Shown here in pieces: positions 9,181 to 17,521 of a stretch of 64,000 bases of DNA. Under the pieces are notes generated by a model. The model did not search any database and had not been told where the DNA came from. It saw nothing but the letters and a program-made list of their open reading frames with translations. This stretch comes from an uncultured Lachnospiraceae bacterium (lineage in GTDB: Bacteria > Bacillota > Clostridia > Lachnospirales > Lachnospiraceae): positions 1 to 64,000 of the forward strand of contig CANRJM010000008.1 in assembly GCA_947630925.1 (NCBI GenBank), written 5' to 3'. Each line of letters starts with the position of its first letter. Positions within the stretch are counted from its first letter, which is position 1. Position numbers and translations under genes: made by a program.

Positions 9181-9741
9181 ATGAGATTAAAAGCGATTCA
9201 AAAGGCGCTTGCCGGGAAATTTATTTCCCGGTATGACCTTACGTATGAGTTGGAAGACGGACAGAATAAGGTATATGAGATGATCAGTCGCAATCCGGAT
9301 ATCCGGACGCAGGAGGAGCTGCAAAATAATCAGCCGGATTCGGTTGTCCTGATCTTACATGACCGGACGGGGCAGAAGATATTATTAAATAAAGAGTTTC
9401 GCATGGCAACAGGAACCTGGGTATATAATTTTCCTGCCGGTCTGATTGATCCCGGGGAATCGCCGGAAAAAAGCGCTGAGCGGGAGCTTTGGGAAGAGAC
9501 CGGGCTGAAGCTTGTCTCTATTGATGATTTCCTTGATCTAAGCTATAGTGCGATTGGTTTTTCCAATGAGATGAATGTGTGTATGGTAGGTACAGCGGAA
9601 GGAACATTCCGGAAAAGCACCTCTGCCGCAGAGGAGATTGAACCCGGTTGGTACACCAGGGAGGAAATCCGGAATTTATTAAAGACACAGCGCTTTGCGG
9701 CGAGAACGCAGGCATATTGTTATCTTTGGAGTAAGGAATAA
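9181..9741 (+). CDS. Nudix hydrolase (ADP-ribose pyrophosphatase-like)
   Basis: The Nudix box is complete: GLIDPGESPEKSAERELWEE, followed by TGL, near residues 97-119, the Mg2+-binding loop-helix-loop that cleaves nucleoside diphosphates linked to another group. Upstream lies an N-terminal region with a strand pattern like that of NudF-type enzymes. The length of 186 residues fits that group, so ADP-ribose or a similar NDP-sugar is a reasonable but unproven substrate. A GGAG site precedes the ATG. It sits between the phosphoesterase and the YlbJ-like gene in a tightly spaced plus-strand run. Confidence 0.85.
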   Translation: MRLKAIQKALAGKFISRYDLTYELEDGQNKVYEMISRNPDIRTQEELQNNQPDSVVLILHDRTGQKILLNKEFRMATGTWVYNFPAGLIDPGESPEKSAERELWEETGLKLVSIDDFLDLSYSAIGFSNEMNVCMVGTAEGTFRKSTSAAEEIEPGWYTREEIRNLLKTQRFAARTQAYCYLWSKE

Positions 9742-9800
9742 TAGGGCGAATGGATTCATATGATAAGATAACTTGGTTATATTGGGAAGCAGGTGGTTCT

Positions 9801-10730
9801 ATGAACCGTAAAGTCTTTACAATATGGATTGGAGTTATCATCCTTTTTTTTGTTCTATTTCCGGATCATGTTTGCGAGGGGGCAAAGGCCGGACTTGTTC
9901 TTTGGTTTAATACAGTACTTCCGGCGCTGCTTCCGTTTATGATTTTATCTACTTTTATGATACGGCAAAATATTACCGGGAGCGTCAGCCGCATAGTATA
10001 TCCGCTTTTCCATCGTGTTATGGGATTGAGTAAAGAAGGATGTTATCCTGCCGTGATTGGCATGCTATCCGGTTATCCGGTCGGCGCAAAAACAGCGGCG
10101 CAGTTATATCAACAGGGCAGAATCAGCAGACAGGAGGCACAGTATGTGCTGACCTTTTGTAATAATGCCAGCCCTATGTTTTTGTTGGAATATATTGGTG
10201 TCAAATGCATGGGGCTGCCAAACCCGTTTTTACTTCTGTCAGCAATGTATTTGTCCGCTTATCTGAACGCCATGCTGTACCGCAGGGGAAGATGTTTTGA
10301 GGAACAGCCGCATCCCGTTTTGCAGAAATGGGAGGGAGAGAACAAAATTGTTTCTCTGGACCAGAGTATATTAGATGCTTTTGTGACAGTTACAAAAGTA
10401 GGAGGATATATTATTTTATTTACGATTTTGGCAAAACTGATAGAAGATATGCTGCCGGTTTCTGCTCTGATGAAGTACATAGGAATTGGGATTTTGGAGA
10501 TAACAACAGGGGGGAATATGATTTCCGGTCTGGGAATCGATCCTGTAGCCAGGAATACGATAATCGTTGGTCTATGCGCGTTTGGCGGCTTTTCCAGTGT
10601 TGCGCAGACAGCAAGCGTGCTCAGTGATACAGATTTATCGATTGGTACATATCTTGCCGCCAAAATAAGTCAGACGGCGATTATCGTTTTTTTGGCAATT
10701 CTTTATATTTGGATTTGTTCACTGGTTTAG
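9801..10730 (+). CDS. ylbJ: YlbJ-like sporulation integral membrane protein (nucleoside-recognition/Gate family)
   Basis: The 309 residues contain about eight hydrophobic segments. The pattern PALLPFMILSTFMI, then IGMLSGYPVGAKTAA and FCNNASPMFLL, is the Gate-domain signature shared by YlbJ, SpoIIM-like and nucleoside-transporter relatives. In Bacillus YlbJ is made under sigma-E and is needed for normal spore formation, perhaps as a transporter. The frame extends 17 codons upstream, but ATG at 9801 with a GGTGG site begins a clean membrane segment (MNRKVFTIWIGVII), so that start is used. The substrate is unknown. Confidence 0.84.
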   Translation: MNRKVFTIWIGVIILFFVLFPDHVCEGAKAGLVLWFNTVLPALLPFMILSTFMIRQNITGSVSRIVYPLFHRVMGLSKEGCYPAVIGMLSGYPVGAKTAAQLYQQGRISRQEAQYVLTFCNNASPMFLLEYIGVKCMGLPNPFLLLSAMYLSAYLNAMLYRRGRCFEEQPHPVLQKWEGENKIVSLDQSILDAFVTVTKVGGYIILFTILAKLIEDMLPVSALMKYIGIGILEITTGGNMISGLGIDPVARNTIIVGLCAFGGFSSVAQTASVLSDTDLSIGTYLAAKISQTAIIVFLAILYIWICSLV

Positions 10731-10780
10731 TATGGCGTATGTCCCGCATCCTCTGTTTTTCTGTTTTACGCTATACGGAA

Positions 10781-10864
10781 GCCTATCAGTACGCTGTCTG
10801 ATATGGTGTCAAAAATATACAGCCTATCAGTACGCTGTCTGATATGGTATCAAAAAAATATACA
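10781..10864 (+). repeat. Two-copy 41/43-bp direct tandem repeat containing a small dyad
   Basis: Copy 1 (10781-10821) and copy 2 (10822-10864) both read GCCTATCAGTACGCTGTCTG, ATATGG, then a TRTC and A-rich stretch ending in ATATACA. They differ by one substitution and two extra A. Each contains TGATA-TGG-TRTCA, a perfect dyad in copy 2 (10840-10852) and one mismatch in copy 1. The array fills the gap just before the phospholipase C-like gene. It may be a duplicated operator or a replication-slippage product. Confidence 0.9.
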
Positions 10865-10884
10865 GCGTAGAAATGAGGAAGGCT

Positions 10885-11901
10885 ATGGCTGGATTTGCAA
10901 CGCACAATATTTTTGGGGAGGAGGTTCTGGAACAGATACCGGATGCCATGCTGCAGTCGGTGATGAAAAAGCATACCGGCGTGTTTGGTATCGGCTGTCA
11001 GGGACCGGATTTGTTTTTATACAATCTGCCTATGCAGATTGGCAATGCAAAGAAAAATCTTGGCAGCAGAATGCATCGGGAAGGCAGCAGCCGTTTTTTT
11101 GCCAGTCTGCTGTGGTATATATGGAATACAGGAAACTATGAGTGCATGGAGACAGGATTGAGTTATTTTTATGGAGCATTGTCGCATTATACGTTAGACA
11201 GCATGGTCCATCCTTACGTCTATGCGAGGAGCGGCTTTGATCCGGAGGTTCCATATTCCAGAAAAGCGACTACCGGAATTCATCATCGGCTGGAAGCGGC
11301 AATTGATGCGAAAGTCATTGCGGTAAAAAAGGAAATCCTTCCATCCAACTACCAGCCCCTGGAATCCATTACCATCCGAAAACAGGAAAAGAAGATGTTG
11401 ACCGCATTATTGTCTCGTGCATTATGTAAAAGCTATCACATGGAAGTGCGGAAAGAAAATGTGACGGCGGCTATCCGGATGATGCGAATCATTGCCTGCG
11501 GGTTTTATGGCTGTTCGGACAAGCAGAAAAAGAGGCTGGAGCGTTTAGAGGGAACGGTGCTTGACGACTATCTGTGCAGTAACTATCTGGTAACAGATGA
11601 ATATATCCGAAAAAGAAAGATTATGAATACAGAGAAGGCAGAGTGGTGCAATCCATGGGATGTATCGGTGCGTTCAACAGATTCTGTGTGGGAAATCTAT
11701 GACCATGCCGTGCAACAGTATCAGGAATATGCCAGAATTCTTAAGCCGCTCATCTCAAAATACCTGCGCAAGTGGATTTCTTTACGGCATCCGTATTCTG
11801 AACATTATGAGACAATGGATTCTGCAAAACTTTGGCGGGAAATCTGTGAGACGGTAAAGAAATTGGGGAATCTGTCATATCATAGCGGCTTATCGGTATA
11901 G
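10885..11901 (+). CDS. Zinc-dependent phospholipase C-like protein
   Basis: The sequence resembles the clostridial zinc-dependent phospholipase C family. The N-terminal ATHNIFGEEVLEQIP, then GIGCQGPDLFLYN, YGALSHYTLDSMVHPYVY and TGIHHRLEAAIDAK supply the His and Asp residues expected to bind zinc. There is no signal peptide, unlike secreted alpha-toxin types, so an intracellular or undefined role is likely. The ATG at 10873 is in frame, but GAGG six bases before the ATG at 10885 and the conserved MAGFATHN start favour the latter, giving 338 residues. It is preceded by a tandem repeat that may regulate it. Enzymatic activity is not certain. Confidence 0.78.
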   Translation: MAGFATHNIFGEEVLEQIPDAMLQSVMKKHTGVFGIGCQGPDLFLYNLPMQIGNAKKNLGSRMHREGSSRFFASLLWYIWNTGNYECMETGLSYFYGALSHYTLDSMVHPYVYARSGFDPEVPYSRKATTGIHHRLEAAIDAKVIAVKKEILPSNYQPLESITIRKQEKKMLTALLSRALCKSYHMEVRKENVTAAIRMMRIIACGFYGCSDKQKKRLERLEGTVLDDYLCSNYLVTDEYIRKRKIMNTEKAEWCNPWDVSVRSTDSVWEIYDHAVQQYQEYARILKPLISKYLRKWISLRHPYSEHYETMDSAKLWREICETVKKLGNLSYHSGLSV

Positions 11902-11985
11902 CAGTCCATGGGAGCGTTTACAGATATCCGGGTATTGCAATGGCCTGCATCAGGCAGGTAGGAAAAGGAAACAACGGTTTGTGAC

Positions 11986-12032
11986 TGCGCGCTGCATGTC
12001 AACAAACATACATGATACCAAAAGCAGCGCAG
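11986..12032 (+). promoter_or_regulatory. Hairpin in the leader of the M18 aminopeptidase gene
   Basis: GCGCTGC (11989-11995) pairs with GCAGCGC (12024-12030). Inside, CATGT (11995-11999, sharing one base) can pair with ACATG (12010-12014). No U-run follows. It ends a few bases before the GAGG site at 12037-12040, so it could affect translation. A separate small hairpin GCCTG-CAT-CAGGC lies at 11943-11955. Confidence 0.4.
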
Positions 12033-12046
12033 AAATGAGGTTAATT

Positions 12047-13426
12047 ATGGAAAGAAAAAGTATTTGGGAGAAGTACACGCAAGAAGATTGGGAAAAATTG
12101 GAAAAAACCTGTAAAAATTACCGTGATTTCCTGGATGCAGGAAAGACAGAGCGGGAATGTGTGAAAGAAATCATCTGCCAGGCGCAGGTGAAGGGATACC
12201 GTAATCTGGAAGAGCTGATAGAAAAGCAGGAGACGTTAAAGGCGGGCGATAAGGTCTATGCCGTATGTATGAACAAGGCGGTTGCTCTTTTTTGCATCGG
12301 GAAGAAGCCTTTGACAGAGGGAATGAATATTTTAGGCGCGCATATTGATTCTCCGCGTCTGGACGTTAAGCAGAATCCTTTATATGAAGAAGGGGATCTG
12401 GCATATTTTGATACGCATTATTACGGCGGGATTAAGAAATATCAGTGGGTTGCCCTGCCGTTAGCCATCCATGGCGTTGTTGCGCGTAAGGATGGTACGG
12501 TGCAGGAGATTACCATTGGAGAAAAAGATGGGGATCCGGTTTTTTGCGTTTCGGATCTGCTGATCCATTTGGCGGGAACGCAGATGGAAAAGAAAGCAGC
12601 TAAAGTTGTCGAAGGAGAAAAGCTGGATCTTCTCATTGGCAGCATACCGTTAAAAGGGGAAGAAAAAAAGGCGGTTACGGCGAACATATTAAATTTGTTG
12701 AAGCAGCAATATGATATAGAAGAGGAGGATTTCGTTTCGGCGGAGTTGGAAGTGGTACCGGCAGGAAGGGCGCGTGAACTTGGATTTGACAGAAGCATGA
12801 TTATATCATACGGACAGGACGACAGGGTATGCGCCTATACTTCTCTGGCGGCAATGTTGAAAATCGAGGATCCGGAGAAAACCTCTTGCTGTCTTCTGGT
12901 GGATAAAGAAGAAATTGGAAGCGTAGGGGCAACAGGCATGCAATCCCGTTTCTTTGAAAATACGGTGTCGGAGCTGATGGAACTGGCCGGCGGGTACAGC
13001 GGGCTGAAACTCAAACGCTGTTTAGGAAAGAGCAGGATGCTTTCTTCTGATGTCAATGCGGGGTATGATCCTTTATATGCTGATGCCTTTGACAAAAAGA
13101 ATGCTTCTTTCTGCGGATATGGAGTCGTATTCAGCAAGTTTACAGGAAGCCGTGGCAAATCCGGATCAAATGACGCTAATGCGGAATACATTGCAGCGCT
13201 GCGAAAAATCATGGATGACAATAACGTCTATTATCAGACGGCAGAGCTTGGCAAGGTCGATATTGGCGGCGGCGGTACGATTGCTTATATTTTGTCCCTG
13301 TATGGAATGGAAGTCATAGACTGCGGCGTGGCGGTGCTCAATATGCATGCGCCATGGGAGATTACAAGCAAAGCGGATGTTTATGAGGCGGAGAAATGTT
13401 ACGAAGCATTTTTGAACTTTGCATAA
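12047..13426 (+). CDS. M18 family aminopeptidase
   Basis: M18 enzymes are cytoplasmic dinuclear-zinc exopeptidases that remove N-terminal residues, often Asp/Glu or neutral, from peptides. The 459 residues carry the metal and catalytic segments LGAHIDSPRLD, GQDDRVCAYTSL, LVDKEEIGSVGATGMQS, SSDVNAGYDP and C-terminal LNMHAPWEITSKADVYE. An open frame extends 22 codons upstream, but the ATG at 12047 has GAGG six bases before it and begins MERKSIWEKY like family members. It ends only 30 bases from a convergent D,D-carboxypeptidase gene, with no obvious terminator between. Confidence 0.93.
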   Translation: MERKSIWEKYTQEDWEKLEKTCKNYRDFLDAGKTERECVKEIICQAQVKGYRNLEELIEKQETLKAGDKVYAVCMNKAVALFCIGKKPLTEGMNILGAHIDSPRLDVKQNPLYEEGDLAYFDTHYYGGIKKYQWVALPLAIHGVVARKDGTVQEITIGEKDGDPVFCVSDLLIHLAGTQMEKKAAKVVEGEKLDLLIGSIPLKGEEKKAVTANILNLLKQQYDIEEEDFVSAELEVVPAGRARELGFDRSMIISYGQDDRVCAYTSLAAMLKIEDPEKTSCCLLVDKEEIGSVGATGMQSRFFENTVSELMELAGGYSGLKLKRCLGKSRMLSSDVNAGYDPLYADAFDKKNASFCGYGVVFSKFTGSRGKSGSNDANAEYIAALRKIMDDNNVYYQTAELGKVDIGGGGTIAYILSLYGMEVIDCGVAVLNMHAPWEITSKADVYEAEKCYEAFLNFA

Positions 13427-13455
13427 TCTTTGCGGGTTTATATAGTATGCTGTCG

Positions 13456-14715
13456 TTATTTTGCAGTACAGAAAAAGAAAAGACGGCGGACCAAATTGAC
13501 ATAGTATGACTTGGTCCGTTTACCGGCGGATTCTTTTGCGGTAATGCGGAACCGATATTGTAATTCGTTGTTTAAATAATATTCTTCATAACCGATGATA
13601 TCGCCTTGTCGGACAGGGGCGGAAATTTCTTTTGGCAGATTGATCCGGACGGAAACCGTATCGTTTTCCGAGAGCATATAGCTGGTTTTACCGGCGGTTT
13701 CTTTTTGGATGGAGACAGTATTTTTTGTCCCGCCAGTAACCGGCAGGGACGAGGGAAGGGACGGCGTCTCAAGCGTGACCTGTTTGAAATTGGAAAAACC
13801 ATAGTTCATCAGTTTCTTTGTATCTGCCCATTTAAAACTTTTATTTGGCGGCCAGCCTGAAGCAAGAACACTGCTAATAAGGGTCTGGCCGTTTCTTTTT
13901 GCAGCGCCGCAGAAACAGTATCCGGCTTTGCCGGTAAAACCGGTTTTGATGCCGATGGCGCCGGAATAATTTGTCAGGAAGGCGTCGTGGTTACGTACCG
14001 TGTAGGAGTGGTTTCCCTTGCAATTAGAAAATTGATGGGACTTTGTCTGGATGATTTTCAGGAAATCTTTATTTCTTACGGCATAGGCGGCAATCATACA
14101 GAGTTCCTTTGCTGTCGTATAATGATCCTTATGATCCAGACCGTTTGGGGTAACAAAGTTGGTATTGGTGCAGCCAAGCTCTGCCGCTTTTTTATTCATA
14201 AGTTCAGCAAAGCCTTCTACCGTTTTCCCAATATGCTCTGCAATGGCTACAGCAGTGTCGTTGTGGGATTCTAACATCAGAGAATAGAGAAGATCCCTTA
14301 AATAGAAAGAATCGCCCGAACGCATATTTAATTGTACGTCCGGCATAGAGGCGGCATAGGAGGAAACCTTTACTTCGCTGTCTAAATCCCCGTATTCCAG
14401 GGCAAGAATGCAGGTCATAATTTTGGTAGTGCTGGCCATGGGCATTTTTTTATTTTCTTCTTTGCCGCATAAGACCCGGTTGCTGTTTGCGTCCATCAGG
14501 CAATAAGACTTTGCATGGACAGCGGAAGGGGTTTTGCCTTGTGATGTAATAGAAAAATCCTTTCCAATATAGTTTTTTTCCTCCGGAATCTGTATCGGCG
14601 CAGTCTGATAGAAAGGAGGCAGATTCTGAATCTGCTGTTTTACGTCTGTTGTCATGGTAAGAAATAGTAAAAGAAGACTAAGACTGAGCAGAAAGACGCT
14701 TACGGTTTTTTGCAT
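13456..14715 (-). CDS. D-alanyl-D-alanine carboxypeptidase (PBP5/DacF type)
   Basis: This penicillin-binding protein trims the terminal D-Ala from peptidoglycan stem peptides outside the membrane. The 419 residues begin with a hydrophobic signal segment (residues 5-20). The three active-site motifs are in order: SxxK as S95-K98 (STTK), SxN as S150-N152 (SHN) and KTG at 257-259. A C-terminal beta domain of the PBP5 type follows. AAGGAG sits five bases before the ATG. It is convergent with the aminopeptidase and divergent from the decarboxylase operon. A second paralogue lies near 59-60 kb. In Bacillus DacF is sporulation-linked, but this copy could be either type. Confidence 0.92.
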   Translation of the reverse strand: MQKTVSVFLLSLSLLLLFLTMTTDVKQQIQNLPPFYQTAPIQIPEEKNYIGKDFSITSQGKTPSAVHAKSYCLMDANSNRVLCGKEENKKMPMASTTKIMTCILALEYGDLDSEVKVSSYAASMPDVQLNMRSGDSFYLRDLLYSLMLESHNDTAVAIAEHIGKTVEGFAELMNKKAAELGCTNTNFVTPNGLDHKDHYTTAKELCMIAAYAVRNKDFLKIIQTKSHQFSNCKGNHSYTVRNHDAFLTNYSGAIGIKTGFTGKAGYCFCGAAKRNGQTLISSVLASGWPPNKSFKWADTKKLMNYGFSNFKQVTLETPSLPSSLPVTGGTKNTVSIQKETAGKTSYMLSENDTVSVRINLPKEISAPVRQGDIIGYEEYYLNNELQYRFRITAKESAGKRTKSYYVNLVRRLFFFCTAK

Positions 14716-14846
14716 GAGGGCTCCTTGTTCGTTGCAGTAAACAAATATGATGTTACATTATTTTTATGATTTCATTAGGAAAACTATTCAAATTCTTCGG
14801 CATAATGTTGAAAAAGTATTGCTATTTTATTCCAAAAGGGATAAAA

Positions 14847-14860
14847 TTACATTGGTGTAA
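14847..14860. promoter_or_regulatory. Dyad in the divergent dac / decarboxylase intergenic region
   Basis: TTACA and TGTAA flank TTGG, with near-symmetric A/T extensions on both sides. It lies about 65 bases before the first decarboxylase start and 130 bases before the divergent carboxypeptidase start, a natural place for an operator. No clear promoter hexamers could be assigned in this 209-base gap. Confidence 0.35.
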
Positions 14861-14924
14861 ATTTGTTTTATGAGATGGCTTTTGCCAAATCAAATATTTA
14901 TATTACTATATTGGAGGGCTGAAC

Positions 14925-16358
14925 ATGAGTAATACAAACGGATTGTCAGCGAGAGACCGTATCGCGGCTCTGGTTGATGAGAACAGTTTTGTTGAAATCG
15001 GCGCAAATATAACAAAGCGCAGTACGGATTTCAACATGCAGGAGAAATCTGCGCCGGCAGATGGTGTTATTACCGGATATGGGCTGGTTCAGAATACGCC
15101 TGTCTATGTCTATAGTCAGGACGTATCTGCTTTGAATGGAACCATTGGCGAAATGCATGCAAAGAAGATTGCGCATATATATGAACTGGCAATAAAGACC
15201 GGCGCGCCTGTGATTGGATTGATTGATTGCGCAGGGATGCGCCTTCAGGAATCCACGGATGCACTTGCCGGTTTTGGAGAAATTTATAAGATGAAGGCAA
15301 AGGCTTCCGGTGTAGTACCACAGATCAGCGTTGTTTTTGGCCGTTGCGGCGGCGGCGTTGCCGTACTTACGGCAATGAGTGATTTTAGTTTTATGGAAGA
15401 AAAGAACGGAAAGCTTTTTGTAAATTCTCCGAATACACTGGAAGGAAATTATACAGACAAACTCGATACCGCTTCAGCGGCTTTTCAAAAAACTGCCTCA
15501 AATGTTGATTTTGTAGTAGAGGGAGAAGCAGAAGTATGCAATCAGGTCAGAGAGTTAGTTTCGATTCTTCCGATGAATAACAATGATATTGCATGTTCTG
15601 ACGAATGCATGGACGATTTAAACCGCACGGTTCCTGATTTTGCCGCAGAAATTGCAGATCCGGCTTTGGCATTAGAGGATCTGAGCGATAATCATTTTTT
15701 CCTTGAGCAAAAGAGCGGATATGCAAAAGAAATGGTAACCGGTTTTCTCTGCTTTGACGGCATGACGATTGGCGCTATAGCGAACCGTACTGCTGTTTTG
15801 GATGAAAACGGAAAAGAGATAGAGCAGTTTGACAACCGCCTTACAACGGCAGGCTGTGAAAAGGCGGCCTCTTTTATTAAGAAATGCGACGCTTTTCATA
15901 TTCCAATCCTGACGCTTACCAATGTAGAAGGCTATGCAACCTCTGTTGAGGAGGAAAGGACGATTGCAGATGCGGCGGCAAAATTGACGGCCGCTTTCGT
16001 GGAAGCAGAAGTACCGAAAGTAAACCTGATCACGGGGAACGCGTATGGAAGCGCATATATTACGATGAATTCAAAACATATTGGAGCAGATATGGTATTT
16101 GCTCTGCCGGAAGCCCGGATTGGGATGATGGATGCAGAAGTAGCGGCTAAGATCATGTATGCGGATGATAAGGATGTCGATTTGGCTGCAAAGGCGGCTG
16201 AGTTTAAACAGAAGTCCGGCACGGATGCAGCGGCAGCCAGAGGCTATATTGATTCTATCATCGAGCCGGATGCGGCAAGAAAGCAATTATTATATGCCTT
16301 TGAGATGTTATTCTCAAAGGGGGAGTATCCCATTGGTAAAAAACATGGAACCATCTAA
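14925..16358 (+). CDS. mmdA: Acyl-CoA carboxyltransferase subunit (MmdA / transcarboxylase 12S-like)
   Basis: The 477 residues are a crotonase-fold carboxyltransferase of the propionyl-CoA/methylmalonyl-CoA group, with N- and C-terminal halves each of that fold. Visible signatures are the oxyanion-hole stretch RCGGGVAVLTAMSDF, the ARDRIAALVDENSF start, and C-terminal GNAYGSAYITMNSKHIGAD and ALPEARIGMMDAEVAAKIMY. Such subunits move carboxyl between biotin and an acyl-CoA, for example decarboxylating methylmalonyl-CoA. It leads an operon with OadG-, biotin-, OadB- and OadA-type genes, so it is probably one of two substrate-side subunits of a membrane Na+ pump. The acyl-CoA specificity cannot be read from the sequence. 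GGAGGG precedes the ATG. Confidence 0.88.
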   Translation: MSNTNGLSARDRIAALVDENSFVEIGANITKRSTDFNMQEKSAPADGVITGYGLVQNTPVYVYSQDVSALNGTIGEMHAKKIAHIYELAIKTGAPVIGLIDCAGMRLQESTDALAGFGEIYKMKAKASGVVPQISVVFGRCGGGVAVLTAMSDFSFMEEKNGKLFVNSPNTLEGNYTDKLDTASAAFQKTASNVDFVVEGEAEVCNQVRELVSILPMNNNDIACSDECMDDLNRTVPDFAAEIADPALALEDLSDNHFFLEQKSGYAKEMVTGFLCFDGMTIGAIANRTAVLDENGKEIEQFDNRLTTAGCEKAASFIKKCDAFHIPILTLTNVEGYATSVEEERTIADAAAKLTAAFVEAEVPKVNLITGNAYGSAYITMNSKHIGADMVFALPEARIGMMDAEVAAKIMYADDKDVDLAAKAAEFKQKSGTDAAAARGYIDSIIEPDAARKQLLYAFEMLFSKGEYPIGKKHGTI

Positions 16359-16372
16359 ATAAGGAGAGGCAT

Positions 16373-17086
16373 ATGAAGAAAAAATTAGTTTTAATAGTTT
16401 GTCTGGTCTCCTGTCTGATGATGGCGTCAGGCTGTAGTTTGGTAAAAGAAAATGAAAACTTTAAGCAGAAAGACTTAGAGCAGAATGCCGGGGCTTTTGT
16501 GAACCAGTGGTTCGGCTATGATTTCGCTTCTACAGTGGAACAATATCAGGATCAGATGACAAGCGACCAGATAGAACAGTATCAGAATTATAGTAAGCTG
16601 CAAAAAGAGCATGGTCAAATGAAGAAGCTGGAAAAGACAGAATATACGGCGTCTTCTGATGCGGCAACCGTTACCTTGACTGTTTCTACGGAAAAGAAGG
16701 GAAAATTGATCTTTACCGTAACCTATGATGAGACAGCGCAGATTAGCGACTGGAAAGTGGAAGAATATCAGTCTGTCGGCGCTATCATGGGAAAAGCAGG
16801 CTTGAATACCGTTATGAGTATGGCAATCGTATTCGTTGTATTGATTTTTATCTCCCTGTTAATCGCAAGTTTTCAATTCATTGGGACTGCGCAAAGGAAG
16901 CAGGAAAATGCGGTTTCTGCACCGGCACCTGCTACACCAGAGCCTGCTGCACAGGCGCCTGACGTTGGGGAGAATCCGGCCGACGACTTGGAGTTAGCAG
17001 CGGTAATAGCGGCTGCAATTGCCGCCGCAAGTGAAAGCGGACCTACAGACGGACTGGTAGTTCGTTCGATTGTGCGCCGTTCCTGA
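16373..17086 (+). CDS. oadG: Lipoprotein with OadG-type membrane segment
   Basis: The 237 residues start with a lipoprotein signal (lipobox MASGC, Cys21), then an extracytoplasmic domain of about 120 residues with a repeated YQ-rich pattern, one transmembrane helix around residues 145-167, and a Pro/Ala-rich cytoplasmic tail ending in an acidic and basic patch. OadG/MmdD gamma or delta subunits are normally about 80-130 residues and only tether the carboxyltransferase to the pump. The added lipidated domain is the unusual part. Placement between mmdA and the biotin carrier supports the OadG assignment. A GGAG site lies seven bases before the ATG. Confidence 0.78.
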   Translation: MKKKLVLIVCLVSCLMMASGCSLVKENENFKQKDLEQNAGAFVNQWFGYDFASTVEQYQDQMTSDQIEQYQNYSKLQKEHGQMKKLEKTEYTASSDAATVTLTVSTEKKGKLIFTVTYDETAQISDWKVEEYQSVGAIMGKAGLNTVMSMAIVFVVLIFISLLIASFQFIGTAQRKQENAVSAPAPATPEPAAQAPDVGENPADDLELAAVIAAAIAAASESGPTDGLVVRSIVRRS

Positions 17087-17147
17087 ACGATGCGGGAAGT
17101 TGATATGAAAATATATGAATTATGAAAAGAAAATGGAGGAGAAAATT

Positions 17148-17504
17148 ATGAAGAATTACACAATTACCGTAAATGGTACTGTATATGACGTAACAGTAGA
17201 GGAAGGAACGGGCGCAGCGGCGCCGGCAGCTCCTAAAGCGGCACCGAAGGCAGCAGCGCAAAAGGCGGCGGCTCCATCAGGAGCGCAGGGTTCTATTAAG
17301 GTCAATGCGCCAATGCAGGGAAAAATCTTATCTGTCAGCGCTCAGACAGGACAGACTGTGAAGAAGGGCGATTTGCTTATGATCTTAGAGGCAATGAAGA
17401 TGGAGAATGAAGTGGTTGCACCACAGGATGGCGTTGTTGCAAGCATCAATGTGGCAGCCGGTGATACGGTAGAAGTAGGAGCAATTCTGGCAACTATGAA
17501 TTAA
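17148..17504 (+). CDS. Biotin carboxyl carrier protein of the decarboxylase
   Basis: The 118 residues comprise a short N-terminal strand region (MKNYTITVNGTVYDVTVEEG), an Ala/Pro-rich flexible linker, and a biotinyl domain whose AMKMENE motif places biotin on K84. The carrier shuttles carboxyl between the carboxyltransferases and OadB. GGAGG precedes the chosen ATG; an upstream ATG at 17115 would add 11 residues without a good site. As it is encoded separately, it can serve both the MmdA-like and the OadA-like subunit. No biotin ligase is nearby. Confidence 0.92.
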   Translation: MKNYTITVNGTVYDVTVEEGTGAAAPAAPKAAPKAAAQKAAAPSGAQGSIKVNAPMQGKILSVSAQTGQTVKKGDLLMILEAMKMENEVVAPQDGVVASINVAAGDTVEVGAILATMN

Positions 17505-17521
17505 TTTAGGAGGGAACGACT

